Made by a program: the position numbers and the translations under genes
Assembly: GCF_043290135.1 (NCBI RefSeq)
Contig: NC_134710.1
Coordinates: forward strand, 203,258,192-203,322,191
Source: Rhipicephalus microplus
Lineage: Eukaryota; Arthropoda; Arachnida; Ixodida; Ixodidae
DNA: 64,000 nucleotides
Direction of reading: 5' to 3'
Notes under the pieces: model-generated
The model's database searches: none
What the model was told of the DNA's origin: nothing
The model's input: only the letters and a program-made list of their open reading frames with translations
Part shown: in pieces, positions 42,698-55,355 of the stretch
Position numbering within the stretch: the first letter of the stretch is position 1
Layout: the number at the start of each line of letters is the position of its first letter

Positions 42698-42724
42698 TTT
42701 CGGGAGAGGTCCTCCCTTCATCAG
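42698..42724 (-). ncRNA. hammerhead-like core motif (copy B)
   Basis: Identical to 2812-2838, including the extra A between CTGATGA and stem II. Confidence 0.35.
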
Positions 42725-42753
42725 GGGATGAGTGATGCGTATAATGAGTATCA

Positions 42754-42861
42754 TTCTATCATTACTGGTGGGGTGTAATCTGGGTTACTGCTAGTTCTTA
42801 CGGCCTTAATACTATAAGAACTAGCAGTAGCCCAGATTACACCCTACCAGTAATGATAGAA
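42754..42861. repeat. inverted repeat at the 5' end of the RTE insertion (copy B)
   Basis: The same 47-nt arms and 14-nt loop as 2868-2975. Confidence 0.85.
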
Positions 42862-44337
42862 GAAGTCAGGAAAGCTTCGGAGAGCATGCAAAGGGGCAAA
42901 GCTGCTGGTGAGGATCAGGTAACATCAGATCTGCTGAAAGATGGAGGACAGATTGTGTTAGAAAAACTAGCCACCCTGTTTACGAGGTGTCTCCTGACGG
43001 GAAGAGTACCAGAGTCTTGGAAGAACGCTAACATCATCTTAATACATAAGAAAGGAGATGACAAGGACTTGAAGAATTACAGGCCGATCAGCTTGCTCTC
43101 TGTAGTATACAAGCTATTTACAAAGGTAATTGCTAACAGAGTAAAGAAAACATTAGAATTCAATCAACCAAAGGAACAAGCAGGATTTCGAACAGGCTAC
43201 TCAACAATTGACCACATTCATACTATCAATCAGGTAATAGAGAAATGCTCAGAGTATAACCAACCCCTATACATAGCCTTCATAGATTACGAGAAAGCGT
43301 TTGATTCAGTAGAAATATCAGCCGTCATGCAAACACTGCGGAATCAGGGCCTAGATGAAGTATATATAAACATTCTGGAAGAAATCTACAGGGGATCAAC
43401 TGCTACCATAGTGCTTCATAAAGAAAGCAACAGAATACCAATCAAGAAGGGTGTAAGGCAGGGGGACACAATTTCCCCAATGCTATTTACCGCGTGCTTA
43501 CAGGAGGTTTTCAGAAGCCTAGAATGGGAACAGTTAGGGATAAGAGTCAATGGAGAATACCTTAGTAACCTGCGCTTCGCCGATGACATTGCATTGCTGA
43601 GTAACTCGGGGGACGAATTGCAACTCATGATTACGGAGCTAGACAAGGAGAGCAGAAAGGTGGGTCTTAAAATTAATCTGCAGAAAACGAAAGTAATGTA
43701 CAACAACCTCGGCAAGGAGCAGCGCTTCGAGATAAGTAATAGTGCACTTGAAGTTGTAAAAGACTATGTCTACTTAGGGCAGGTAATAACCGCAGAGCCG
43801 AACCACGAGATTGAAGTAACTAGAAGAATAAGAATGGGGTGGAGCACATTTGGCAAGCACTCTCAAATTATGACAGGTAGTTTGCCACTATCCCTCAAGA
43901 GGAAGGTATATAACAGCTGTATCTTGCCGGTACTTAGCTACGGAGCAGAAACCTGGAGACTTACAAAGAGGGTTCAGCTTAAATTGAGGACGACGCAGCG
44001 AGCAATGGAAAGAAAAATGGTAGGTGTAACCTTAAGAGACCAGAAGAGAGCAGAGTGGATTAGGGAACAAACGGGGGTTAAGGATATCATAGCTGAAATC
44101 AAGAAGAAGAAATGGACATGGGCAGGGCATGTAGCGCGTAGACAGGATAACCGCTGGTCATTAAGGGTAACTGACTGGATTCCCAGAGAAGGGAAGCGGG
44201 TTAGGGGGAGACAGAAGGTTAGGTGGGCAGATGAGATTAAGAAGTTTGCGGGTATAAATTGGCAGCAGCAAGCACAGGACCGGGTTAACTGGCGGAACAT
44301 GGGAGAGGCCTTTGTCCTGCAGTGGACGTAGTCAGGC

Positions 44338-44368
<31 letters not shown>

Positions 44369-44389
44369 AATGATGATGATGATAATGAG
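42815..44389 (+). mobile_element. 5'-truncated RTE-type retrotransposon (copy B)
   Basis: Same as 2929-4500 except that the (GAT)n tail is one triplet longer. Confidence 0.85.
42853..44331 (+). CDS. reverse transcriptase of RTE-type retrotransposon, endonuclease missing (copy B)
   Basis: A 492-codon frame whose translation is identical to 2967-4445. It has the same polymerase motifs (IDYEKAFDS, RQGDTISPMLF, FADD) and the same missing N-terminal endonuclease. Confidence 0.9.
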   Translation: MIEEVRKASESMQRGKAAGEDQVTSDLLKDGGQIVLEKLATLFTRCLLTGRVPESWKNANIILIHKKGDDKDLKNYRPISLLSVVYKLFTKVIANRVKKTLEFNQPKEQAGFRTGYSTIDHIHTINQVIEKCSEYNQPLYIAFIDYEKAFDSVEISAVMQTLRNQGLDEVYINILEEIYRGSTATIVLHKESNRIPIKKGVRQGDTISPMLFTACLQEVFRSLEWEQLGIRVNGEYLSNLRFADDIALLSNSGDELQLMITELDKESRKVGLKINLQKTKVMYNNLGKEQRFEISNSALEVVKDYVYLGQVITAEPNHEIEVTRRIRMGWSTFGKHSQIMTGSLPLSLKRKVYNSCILPVLSYGAETWRLTKRVQLKLRTTQRAMERKMVGVTLRDQKRAEWIREQTGVKDIIAEIKKKKWTWAGHVARRQDNRWSLRVTDWIPREGKRVRGRQKVRWADEIKKFAGINWQQQAQDRVNWRNMGEAFVLQWT

Positions 44390-44435
44390 TATAATGAGTA
44401 TGGACATGGTACTGCGTGCTCTCAAATGAGTGATT

Positions 44436-45319
44436 TGTTCGTGTTACCTTGAAGACATAGTTCTTTTTGGACTCACTTTTGCTGAGCACATCCACCGACT
44501 TGACGCTGTTTTAACATGCCTTGAACAAGCTGTCCTTACCCTGAGCTCCAAGAAATGTCACTTCGGTCAGCGAGAAACACTTGTACTTTGTCATCTTGCA
44601 GACAAACAAGGTGTGTGCCCAGACTCTCAGAAGGTTGCTGCACCCAGCTGTTTAAAATAACCACGGTCATAACGCGAACTAAAGAGTTTTCTGGGTCTCT
44701 GCTCATATTTCTGCCGATTCGTGCCCAAGTTTGCTGATTCTGCCTACCCAATGAATTCACTGCTTTGCAAAGATAAAGATTTCATCTAGACAGCGGAGTG
44801 TAATGCCTTGTTTTGTGAACCCTGAATCACTCTTCACATCTGGACCCATAGTGCGCCATTTCGACCCATCTGCCACGATAGAAGTGCACACCAACGCGAG
44901 TCGCATTGGGCTCGGCGCCGTGCTCATCCAGCGCTTCGTTGGCGCCGAGCATGTCATCGCCTACACCAGTCGTTCGTTGAGCAAGACAGAGAAGAATTAC
45001 CCCGTTACTGAACAAGAGTGCTTTGCTGTGGTTTTCGCTGTGCAAAAGTTGCGTCCATATGTCTACAGGCGGCACTTCACGATCATGACTGACACCATTC
45101 ACTATGTTGGTTGGTTGGCCTCTGTAACACTTCTGGTCACCTCACGCGATGGGTGCTACGTTTGCAGGAATGGAACTTTACAAAAGGCTACAAGAGCGGC
45201 CACCATCATGCAGGCGCTGACTGTCTCTCGAGGCTTCTCCTACCAACTACGCTATGTGACGGCGACAATTTTGACGTCTTTCTAGCTGCCATCAACGGTA
45301 GTGCTTTTTTCTGAACACA
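44436..45319 (+). pseudogene. Ty3/gypsy reverse transcriptase (3' part) and RNase H remnant (copy B)
   Basis: Same as 4547-5430: YLED in place of YLDD, HTNAS in place of HTDAS, and the same breaks. Confidence 0.8.
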
Positions 45320-45440
45320 CCACCTTCCGGGAAGAACAGCGGAACGACCGTAGCTTGGATGACCTCTCTGACTCAGCCGCTCAGCCGATAGGTAGCCATG
45401 GCTTCATCGTCCGAAATGGCTTCCTTTACAAAAAAATTAC

Positions 45441-46529
45441 GTGGCTGATGATGCCCTCCTTCTTTTAGTGGTCCCCATGAATTGTAGAACCCACGTGTTC
45501 AATGCTATGCACGACGACACATCAGCGGGGCACCTCGGAATTGCCAAAACGTACCACCGCCTGCTGGCTCGATTCTACCGGGCTACCATGCAACGCAGTA
45601 CAGAAAAGTATATGGCCAGTTGTGATAAATGCCAGCAATCCAAGCGACCAAGTAATACCCCGCTTGGTCTCCTCCGCCTCTTGACGTCACCCTCACCTCC
45701 TTTCGAAATAGTTGGAGTGGATATTCTTACTCTATTTCTGCGCTCATTCAACAACAACCATTGGAATATAGTCTGCGTCGACCACATGACACGTTATAAA
45801 GAAACCAAAGTGCTACCAACAGCCGTAATGAGGTTCCTCCTCTCTTCTGTGATGCGGCGCCATGAACCACCTCAGATTATTCTGAGTGATCATGGTCGAC
45901 AGTTCGTAGCCGATGTTGTAGAAGAACTCTTTCGTCTGTGTGCTCGCCAGTTTTGCCACACGACCCCATTTCACCCGCAGACAAATGGTCTCGTCGAGCG
46001 CACCAACAGAACATTTACCAACATGCTTGTGATGTACGTTGACTCCTGGCACGAAAACTGGGATGACATCTTGCCATTTATCACTTACGCCTATAACACG
46101 GCAAAGCATGAAACCTCTAGGTACAGTCCATTCTATCTTTTTCATCTCGGACCACCCCTCCATTTTCTTGACACCATTCAGTCTTTTCATGCGCATGAGA
46201 ACTCTTCCATTGCCCAGACTCTGCCGCACAGAGGAAGCACGTCGCCTAGCTCAGCTTCATACTTTGGCATCCCAAGACCGCTCCAAGTTCACCTATGATT
46301 CACACAACAAGAACGTGTCGTATAAAAAAGGAGAAAAAGTATGGCTCCGGACACCCTTTCGCAAGCTTGGCCAGTACCAGTAGTTCCTGTCTCGTTACAC
46401 CGGTCTTTTCGTCATCGTCGACAGCCTAATTGATGTGACATATTCAATCGCTCATTTCGTGCCTAGCGGCTACCGTTCTAGGCAGATGCAGCTTATTCAC
46501 GTCGCCCGCCTAAAGCTCTTTCATACTCA
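45441..46529 (+). pseudogene. Ty3/gypsy integrase remnant (copy B)
   Basis: Same as 5552-6640. The zinc region and three acidic core residues are present, then the same frame change and stop. Confidence 0.85.
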
Positions 46530-46853
46530 TAAATGACTCTCGCCTTGGGGGCTTCGTCTCGAGAAAGGGGGAGTGTTACGCTGAAGCAGCAACGTGTAAA
46601 AAAAGGAAGAGGACAATGAAGTGGTGCATTTGGAGTAGCTCGATGTCAGCGCGGCTACCCTTCACCATTCGTTCTTGAATAAACAGGCTTCATCGTAGAA
46701 ATATTATTCCATATCATTTTCGGTATCCATACCGTTATTGAAATGAGCAGGGGATCTCAAAATTGAAGGCGACTAGATAGACAGATAGTTAGATTGACAG
46801 AAAGGCAAGCCCAAAATCGCCGAAGTTCGCTAAGAAATGATTCGCATTTAAAA

Positions 46854-46935
46854 TGTGACAACCACAACCGGGATTCGATCCCACAACCTGCGGATCAGCA
46901 GCCGAGTGCCTTAGGCACTAGGCCACCGCGTGGAG
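46854..46935 (-). mobile_element. tick tRNA-derived SINE, head only (copy B)
   Basis: Same as 6965-7046. Confidence 0.75.
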
Positions 46936-47383
46936 TTCAATACATAAAAAGTAAGTGAATAAATAAATAAATAAATAAATTAGAGCCAGAGACATTGACG
47001 GTGCGTTATAAAGAAGTGAAGCACAGTTTGAAGAGGATGAAACCACTCATCACTGACTCATTATCTGTGTGTTCTTCGCTCTCTGCATCTGGTGAAACAC
47101 CTCTTCTGAAGCTTTTCAGAATACTACTTTCTCTCGCGCATCTACAATGTATCCACACAATTTGAGTACCAGGACACAAGGGTTTGTTTTAAAATGAAAG
47201 TGCTAATTATTTAGCAAAGGTGGCACTTTTGGTTTCAATCATTCTGGTTTTACCAATGACAAACTACCTTACAATTTCATGATTCCACACCCTAAATTTC
47301 AGAGCTGCTTATCAGACCCTGTCTTGACAGCTTCTTCAGATTATAGGCACCTATTATTTCTCTTGAACATTGAGTTATCGCGG

Positions 47384-47804
47384 TCGAGAAAAATGAAAGT
47401 GGCGATAACCAAACTCCGCTGCCGGGTTACTTCCCTCAACATTTACCTGCATAGAGCAAGTCAAGAGCTGTCTCCTCTGAGACTCTTCTCTAAGGAGGAG
47501 GAAACAATAAGTCATTATTTTTTATTCTGACGCTTGTACACATCACCGAGAAGAACATTCATAGCCCCACTTTTTCGAAACTTTGGTCTGGAAATATCTG
47601 AATCTGTTGTTCTGTTATTTGGCGCCTCTACTCTGGGCTACACTCTAAGTCAAATACTGGCTAAACTACACCTCGCCTCTTCTAGCTGGCTCCGTAGCCG
47701 TGTTGCAGAGAAACTGGCCCGATTTGAAGTGGCCTTCAGAATAGCCGGCACAAAGTTTAGCCTGGATTTTAGGTCAAAATTTTCCTCGCAGGATACGGCC
47801 TGTG
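47384..47804 (+). pseudogene. C-terminal remnant of a non-LTR retrotransposon (copy B)
   Basis: Same as 7495-7915. The nearby substitution at 47235 lies outside the coding remnant. Confidence 0.55.
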
Positions 47805-47986
47805 GTTAGGCGTTACTTTCCGTAGGCGGCTGGCCCAGCATTGATGTGGTGGCGGAAAAAAGCAATACGTTACGCTTTTCAGGGAGGTTTCTTTTCAAAA
47901 ATGCGGCTGATATTATGACTTAAGGTAATTAGACAACCATTAGAATCACAATGACTTAAATTTGCGAGACTAACACGCAAAGAACA

Positions 47987-48059
47987 GCCTTGGAATCGAA
48001 CTCCGGGCCGCATGCACGTGAAGAATATGTCTTACCTATTGCACCACAGTGCCAGCACA
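47987..48059 (-). repeat. tRNA-like repeat fragment (copy B)
   Basis: Same as 8098-8170. Confidence 0.45.
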
Positions 48060-49076
48060 TGACGGCAAGTCTTTTTGCGGAGTATATATCTACCAAACTG
48101 GTTTTTTCAAACCGTCTTCGGAACCTTGAATTGTTTTTGTGCCAAGTGCATGCATTTGGTCACCGAATAGTTTGTAGGACTTCATAAATTCGAGACAACG
48201 ATGGTGAGCGCTTTCGGCTCTGACTTCGGTTCATGGTGTGTCGTTCCGCAAGAACAATTAACGTATGTTTGTGTGTCGTTTTAGTGCTTACCCGTAAACT
48301 GCGGGTGTTTCGCCCACCGAAATCCGCGGACGAGGCTGTGTTTGGCTGTCGAAACCTGCGTATGTTTCTCGCACGTGCGTGTGCAGTGAGAAATTTGACT
48401 GATTTGTGTCCGGAGGTACAAGCGTGTCAGTGACAGCAGCCTATTCTCAGCTGTTTGAAGACAATGCGCTTTCGCACGTAAACATTGCATGGGTATTTTA
48501 GCGTGCCTACTCTAACATTTGCATTTCGTACGCGTGAACTGCCGCGAGCTGCACGCTGGGGCAGCAGCACCTTTTTAGCATTTCAATGATTACGTAATTC
48601 TGCAATTAGAATTTTTGCGCATTATTTTGCTATGTAAAGTGCTTTTTACTCATTTTCAGTCTTTAAGAGATCTTATTTATGGGGAGTGGCTACTCTTACC
48701 TTTATTTACCATCACATCGCTGTTCAAGTTAATGCCGAAACACGCGCCAAGGTCAAGTATGACGTACACATACTAGCGACGGACAGGCCGGTCTCGCTCG
48801 AAGTAAATATTGCCACTGCACATCTCTTTTGCGAATGACGGCGTGCAGTTGGGGTCAAGAAATGGTGCAGGACAAACCTCAAAATATTTATTCTTGCTGC
48901 TAGCAGTTGCTCTTCAGAAAATGGGGATTTTATAGCCGGTACATTATGTCCACAGCAGTACACTGGTTGTTTTGGTCGTGGTTCACTGATACAAATTCGT
49001 GCTGCAATATGATAACTGTACTTAATATTAAAAAAAGTGAGCAAATGTCGGGGACATACGCTCTCCGGCTGACTTC
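48060..49076. other. no recognised gene (copy B)
   Basis: Counterpart of 8171-9187; nothing further is recognised. Confidence 0.5.
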
Positions 49077-49320
49077 GATTGATTGATTTATGTGTGGGGT
49101 TCAACTTGCAAAATCCACCATATGATTATTAGAGACGCTGTAGTGAAAGGCTTCGGAAATTTCGACCACCTGGTGTTTTTCAACGTGCACTCACACCTGA
49201 GCACACGGGCCTACATCATTTCCGCTTTCATCGGAAATGCAGCCGCAGCAGCTGGGATTCAAACCCACGACCTGCGGGTCAGCTGCCAAGTAGCTTAGCC
49301 ACTAGACCACTGCGTCGGGG
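49077..49320 (-). mobile_element. tick tRNA-derived SINE (copy B)
   Basis: Same as 9188-9431. Confidence 0.9.
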
Positions 49321-50944
49321 CTCTCCTGCTGACTTCTGCACTTGACTTCTGACTTCTGTACTTGAAGTTCATCATCAAATTACGCAACCACTAATCAAAA
49401 ATAAACCAATAGATTTTCAATTTTGATCTTTTTCTGTATCGCGGCCTTCGGTTTGTTTTTTTTGCCATGCTTTCCTAAAATCATCAGTTCAATTTGTTTG
49501 GTAGAACATGAGCATCAAGATACCTAGGCCAGTGTTTCAGAAAGCTGTCACGCATGCACTAGTACTCTTTTATTTAGTGCATGACACAGTGTCATACCTC
49601 CATAACTGATGAACGGAAAGTTGTTTGTACTCTTTTATTGAAGTGAAAAGAGTAACAATGGGACTGCACATTCCAGTGTTCTCCTAAATGCAGAGAGATG
49701 TATGATATCTTGAAGAAAGTGTGCCATATAGCACTAGAAAATGTTTCCGTCTCAGACCATCTTGTAGAAAACGACCATCACAAGACAGCGGGACAAAACG
49801 GCGATGCACAAATGCCACGGCATGTAGGCGATGGCGGGCGCCCAGCTGGCGTGGCGACGGCAGGGGGGGGGGGGAAGAAGGCGGGACGGCGTTTTTTTTT
49901 GTTTTTTTTGCGTGCTCATGCTTGTGGCTGAACGGTTCTGCGTAAGTTGATGCCGGCTCCTGGCGACAGGCTGGCGCGACAGAGATGGTGTCTCTCCCCT
50001 TTTTTTCATTTTTTCCCTTTTTACACGGGCTCTTACCAGCTGTATGCGTGACTTCTGTGCCACGCGGATGTCATGGGTATTTTTTATTGCTGGACTTTCT
50101 ATAGACAGAATTTTAGTCAGTACGCTGGAGCGCGCCGCCTATGTACCGTTCATTATACGGCACCTGACTTTGAGTGTACAGTCAAGGGGTGTTTACTACG
50201 CCATGTAGGAATTTTTCATTCAAACTAAAGGAATAATGAGCTAAATTCTTCATTGTTTTACACAATTCAGTATTATATTCAGTAATTAAAGCTGTATTAC
50301 CTATCCCTAGTTTATACGGAAGTAATGCGAAGAAACACAAACAAAAAGTCACCTTACACTCGGTCAATCTCCTGCATTGGGTAAGGGCCATAAGAAGAGG
50401 AGAAGAAAAAGAAGATAGCAAACGTATTCATGAGCAATTTGATTGTTATTGCTGGCCTTTCTTGGCACTGGAGTAAGCTTATGCAGCTTCGCTCTTAAAC
50501 AGCTATGCCATCTTGCAAAGTATTTGAAGGCCCTAAATGTCACGAAGAAAGAATGCGAGAAACAGGCACTTGACACACGCGTAACTTGTTGCAGGTACCG
50601 ACGATAGAGCGAGAGGACCATCGTTGCGTAATTGAGCTGTATGCCACTGTTCATAAGTAGTTCTCAATCCAGCACTAAGTGCAGTTCCACTACTGTGAAA
50701 CCTGAGGAAGTGCATAGCACGGTCACTCAGTGATTCCCATTAGCAGTTTTGCCCTGCGTTTACCGAACTGTCGATGACGTAAATGTTTGAGGTAAGCATA
50801 TAAGGTTTTCCTGGCACTAGTAGCATTTCGTTCGAGATATTCGCCAACTCGGTGTGCCACATGTGCGCTACTTTTTTCTGTGCTTTATCGACTTGGTGAT
50901 TGTTATGACAATTGTTGCCTTCCTCTTCAGATGTAGCATTTAAG
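49321..50944. other. no recognised gene (copy B)
   Basis: Counterpart of 9432-11054, with a 12-G run near 49863 and one substitution near 50008. Confidence 0.5.
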
Positions 50945-51680
50945 GAGACGGAAAGCGCTGGTGGGTGTAGCAGTCTGTGCTTGGCGAGACAGTGGTGTCC
51001 TTCTTGAAAGGCGCAGGTGTCTGCCACATGTTTTACCACGATAGCGTTGGAGAGCACGTGTCACAGAAAACCCGCCACCGGCGTCGGCCCCGTTGGTTGT
51101 GAGCGAAAAATCGTCTGTGCGCATGTGAGCGAAAAATCAAGTGTTCCGAGATAGCCGCGGGAGGACGCTACTTGTCCATACGTGCGCGCGAGATCACACT
51201 AAAAAGCCGCGCGTTCAAAGAAAGAAGTGCTCAAGGTCATGAGGCGTGGTAGTTTATTTGCCCTGCCACCCATCCCTGCTTAGATTCCAGCGCTTTCGTC
51301 GGGATGAAAGAACAGATAATGCAATTGCAGCATGTGTCAAACCTTTGTAACTTCACTCGCACTGGACGGATTCTTAAAATTTTTGCGGCCTTGACTTCGC
51401 CAGGCAATAAGCTCTTTTAGTGAATTCGTTCCATAGTTACTTAAAAAGCTGTTTCAGGACCCCTTTAACGCATTTTGTTCGACAGGTGTCACGACAAAAA
51501 CGAACCTATTCAGCGATAATAGAGCGCGCTGGTCCAATCTACAGTGTGCGTGTTTTTGTGCGTGCGTGTGTATGTAACAAACCATAATAATAAGTATGCA
51601 CTTAGCGGTTGAAGTGTGCACTAGGGCCCGGATTTCGCTATCACGTTCAACTCTTAAAGGCGAAGCTTAAGGGTTCCCCG
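50945..51680 (-). repeat. ~700-bp interspersed repeat (copy B)
   Basis: Same as 11055-11790; reverse-complement relative of 18320-18960. Confidence 0.65.
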
Positions 51681-52681
51681 CTTCTCTTCGAAATGTTCTA
51701 GCAATTTTAGGTTCATTAAAGTGAGAACCTCTTGAATGTTTTTAATTATGTTATCCTAAGCCTTGCTCGCCTGTTTCAGCCTAGTTTTAAGAATCGGTCA
51801 CCTCGTGTTAGGCTCTATTGACTATTTGCTTTTGAGCATGATCTAAAATGGTATTTGTGGGTGGTCGAAAAGCAGAGCGTCTAAAATGCTTCTCATTTAC
51901 AACTCTGTTTGTAGATCCCACTAGCCAATTCAAGTTGTTTATATTGTTGCGGGCCGACTTCACTTGCTTTTGAAGCATGCAACAGAAAACTTCAGATGTG
52001 GTGAGTGGACACGCGTGTCACAGTTTGAACGAAATTGTTAATTTTTAAAAAAATCCAGGCACAGAATAAGCATTATGATATATGGCTCTGTAGTGTTTGA
52101 TTGCTGATCAATATGCAGGGTTTAACGTGCCAAGACCACCATATGATTATATTAGACGCCATGGTGGGGGCCTCCCAAAATGTCGACCACTTGGTGTTCT
52201 TTACCATGCACTAAAATCCAAGCGTACCAACCTGCAGAATTTTTCATTGCATCAAAAAACGCCAGGCCTGCATGAAAGGCACAGCACCGTCACAACGAAA
52301 GCTAGAAGAGCAGCCTTCCAGAGCCTTTTCTAAACACCTATTGAATAACTGCTGCAAGCACACTTGCTGAGTACCCACTGCGGCATCATTAATAATAATC
52401 TCTGCGTAGTAGAACGGCATCCGCTGTGCTATTTTTTGTCAATATTCTGGGAAGCGTGTTATCTGCTTAAATATTGCGAAAAATTTTGTGCCAATTGTTC
52501 GTGCAGTGGCTGACGATGATGAAGAATTATGCCTCAAATGGTATGTTGCTACATTTATCAGCTGGACAAAAACAAGCTTTCGTAATAGGTTGGAGCATTG
52601 GACGACCCACTCAATACGCTATTTGCATTGTTCGATGCCTGGTTGTTCTTTTGCTGTTCTAAAATGCATTATTACTCATAT
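51681..52681. other. no recognised gene; SINE tail fragment inside (copy B)
   Basis: Counterpart of 11791-12791. The SINE tail fragment is at about 52112-52225, with one substitution at 52219. Confidence 0.5.
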
Positions 52682-52795
52682 TGTAGCGGATCATAGCAAC
52701 GGGGTGACCGGTGCGTGAGGAGTAGACCGGGGAGGGAGAACGACAAAGAGTGATGTGTTGGATTGTGTTCGAGTGAGTGGTTTTTCTAGGTTACA
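52682..52795 (+). repeat. 5' LTR of Ty3/gypsy element 2 (copy B)
   Basis: 114 bp, TGTAGCGG...GTTACA, followed 2 nt later by TGGTGGCAGTGGTGAC as likely primer binding site. Confidence 0.87.
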
Positions 52796-52850
52796 TTTGG
52801 TGGCAGTGGTGACAACGTGAACCCACGTTTACAAGGAGTAAGGCTGCCGT

Positions 52851-53787
52851 GATGACAGCAACAGTCGGCCCTTCACAGATGCACCTTACGAAAGACACGT
52901 CGTCCACTGCCCTGGAACCTCCTGTTCTGACTACGCAGGAAAGCTTGGAACAGGCCGTGGGAACCCCTGTCTCCTCACACATACCGCCACCAGCGCCCCA
53001 TCAGCCTCTCTTGTCGAAGTTTTATGTCGAGGATACGTCAAATCACCCTCAACAGTCAAGCGCTGGTGCCAGTCTACCTACACCTGACTGCTCGCAAGTC
53101 CTTGTTTTATAAGGTGAAGCCGACAGACAAGCCCCTATGCAAAATATCGAAACCTGCTTCGCTACCCGGTTGCTCTCTCTTGATGCCACTCTCGCCCAAC
53201 GTGCCCCGACGGCGGATGTCGTCGCCGACCTAGCTGCGCGGCTCTCCGTCACTGAGGAGTAGTCTGGCCTTCAGCAACGTGTGTCTACCACGGTCGAACG
53301 AAATGTTCCTGTGTCAGCTCAGCCTCGGTTTTTCAGAGCATAACTTCCACCACCTACTTTCGATGGCACCACGCCGTGGACAGCATTTTTGGCGCAGTTG
53401 AAAACCGTTGCTGCCCCAAACGGCTGGACAGTTCAAAATAAAGCTCAGGCGCTCGTTGTACAGCTCCGTGGCGCCGCGGTTGAATACGTCGAGTACATCC
53501 CACAAGTCGTTCGCTCGAACAATGGAGCTGTAGTCGTGGCGCTGGAAACCAGATTTGGCAACAGTCACCTTCTTAAGCTCTACCTCACACAACTGAAACA
53601 CGTCCGGCAATGTCGCCGCGACTTTCAAGAGCTCGCTGCTCACGTCGACAGCTTGTCCCGAAAGGCCTTGTCGGGTTGCTCTACCGTAACCATAGACCTT
53701 ATTGCGGCTAATGCCTTTGTTGATGCCATCAATATCAGAAGCGTCCAGCACTTCGTCCGCCTCGCTCGTCTAACTGACGTACGGTAA
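52851..53787 (+). pseudogene. gag capsid part of Ty3/gypsy element 2 (copy B)
   Basis: Same as 12961-13897: an open start, broken middle and intact 132-codon capsid segment (53389-53787). Confidence 0.8.
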
Positions 53788-54104
53788 AGCTTTAGCTGTC
53801 GCTCTTGAGGCGAAGATACAAGAGCGCTCGCAAGCAACTGAGGATTCATACAGCCCTATTGAAAAAACCTCCACAATTAGAATGGTGAATTCCACCATCC
53901 ATCATTTTGGTTGATTATGGTACTGGAAATGTTAGTGGCACATGGTGTAACGTGGCGTATGGTGGAGCGTATGGTGGATGGTGCACTCCAGCTGGCAATG
54001 CTGGAGCGTGAAGCAGCGTCAGAACCACTGTGACGAGCTGCCACTAAAGAAATTATAAAAGCAATTGTAAAAAACAATGTAGAAAGCACCCGCAAAAAAA
54101 AGTG

Positions 54105-54178
54105 CGTGAGCGCGGAGTTGAACCTGCCACCTTCGGACTCAAAACTGAGCACACTAACCACTCTGCCTTGCCGACAGA
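54105..54178 (-). repeat. tRNA-like repeat with poly-T terminator
   Basis: The minus strand GGCAGAGTGGTTAGTGTGC (A box) and GGCAGGTTCAACTCC (B box) are followed by TTTTTTTT. The anticodon arm pairs only partly, so this is probably a tRNA-derived repeat rather than a tRNA gene. Confidence 0.5.
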
Positions 54179-55122
54179 TGGCAGTAATTGTGTTTAAGAT
54201 GTAGTCCACTCGCAAATTCACTGTATAATTTCATTTCTGTTTGTCCTTACTCGAGATGGACGGGATGTCCACCTGCTACTAAAATTTGCAGATTTGATAA
54301 GCACGAACAACTGCTGCCTGTAACGATTGCCACTGCTATAATGGCAACAGCGCCATGTTTTTGTTACAATATACAACCGCAAAAAAACTTAGTAGACTGA
54401 GGAGCAGGTAGAGTTTATAGGCGGTTCCTGCCAAGTTTCATATCTGTTTCTCGCTCCTTCCAAAGGACGATATCTGTTCAGGCTTTATCACACTGCTATG
54501 CTCATTCAATAGATAAGCCCCCACAATTGATTGTGATGTTTTTTGCGGAACGCACAGTGCAGTCGTGCCAGTGCACCCCTGTTGCTCTGTCGTTAGGAAC
54601 AACTACATAACGGCTTGGCCAAAATAAATGCAGTGCGCCAGAAACATTATGCTGTCATATTGGTTCAGTAAGCATACGAATTGACGAGTCCGTGTTCTCG
54701 CATAAGAGCCAGTGATGTGCCGGCGAGTGCGACCGGCGGCTGTCGATGCGGGGAGGCGTACATTTTGTAAAAGTGCTGCAAGCGCGTCGCATCGATGTTT
54801 GTCGCTTTTTGCGCGGAAACCGTACCCAATAAAAAAGGCTCTATTTAGGTTAAAAATGCCACAGATATGCTGTATTGTCACTTTTACTCGCCAAAAATGT
54901 GTATTCTGAAACCTAGAAGCACCGATAACACTTGTATGGGCTCGTTCAGTAGGACTAACCTTTGGTGGAAATCATGGTGGTAGAACAGAAAGGTGAAAGT
55001 CAAATTCGCTGGAGCTCGTCTTGACGCATGTCAAAAGTGAAAGTTTCTGCATATTCGCGCGCACTTGGTTAACTTAAAAGTACGGCTCAAGCAATAAAGT
55101 GTGCAAGAATTGCCAGAGTGCC

Positions 55123-55355
55123 CCACCGCGGTGGTGTAGTGGCTAAGGTACTCGGCTGCTGACCGGCAGGTCGTGGGATCGGATCCCAGCTTCGACGGCT
55201 GCATTCCCAATGGTGGCGGAAATGTTGTAAGCACGTATGCTCAGATTTGGGTGCACGTTAAAGAACCCCAGGTGGTCGAAATTTTGGAGTCCTTTAGTAC
55301 GGCATCTCTCCAAATTATATGGTGGTTTTGGGACGTTAAACCACACATATCAACC
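55123..55355 (+). mobile_element. tick tRNA-derived SINE, full length
   Basis: The head CGCGGTGGTGTAGTGGCTAA and B box GGGATCGGATCCC are followed by the standard body and the tail GGGACGTTAAACCACACA. Confidence 0.92.

Larger units (their letters stand above)
44390..46729 (+). mobile_element. Ty3/gypsy remnant 1 (copy B)
   Basis: Same truncated pol and LTR start as 4501-6840, with one substitution at 44755. The polypurine tract is at 46561-46573 and the LTR start at 46574. Confidence 0.8.
39895..53949 (+). repeat. ~14 kb direct duplication, copy B
   Basis: The same content and order as 1-14059. Offsets are +39894 at the start, +39886 after the TA tract, +39889 after the GAT tract and +39890 after the G run. 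It continues past the breakpoint into the rest of Ty3/gypsy element 2, so this copy is the more complete one. Confidence 0.97.
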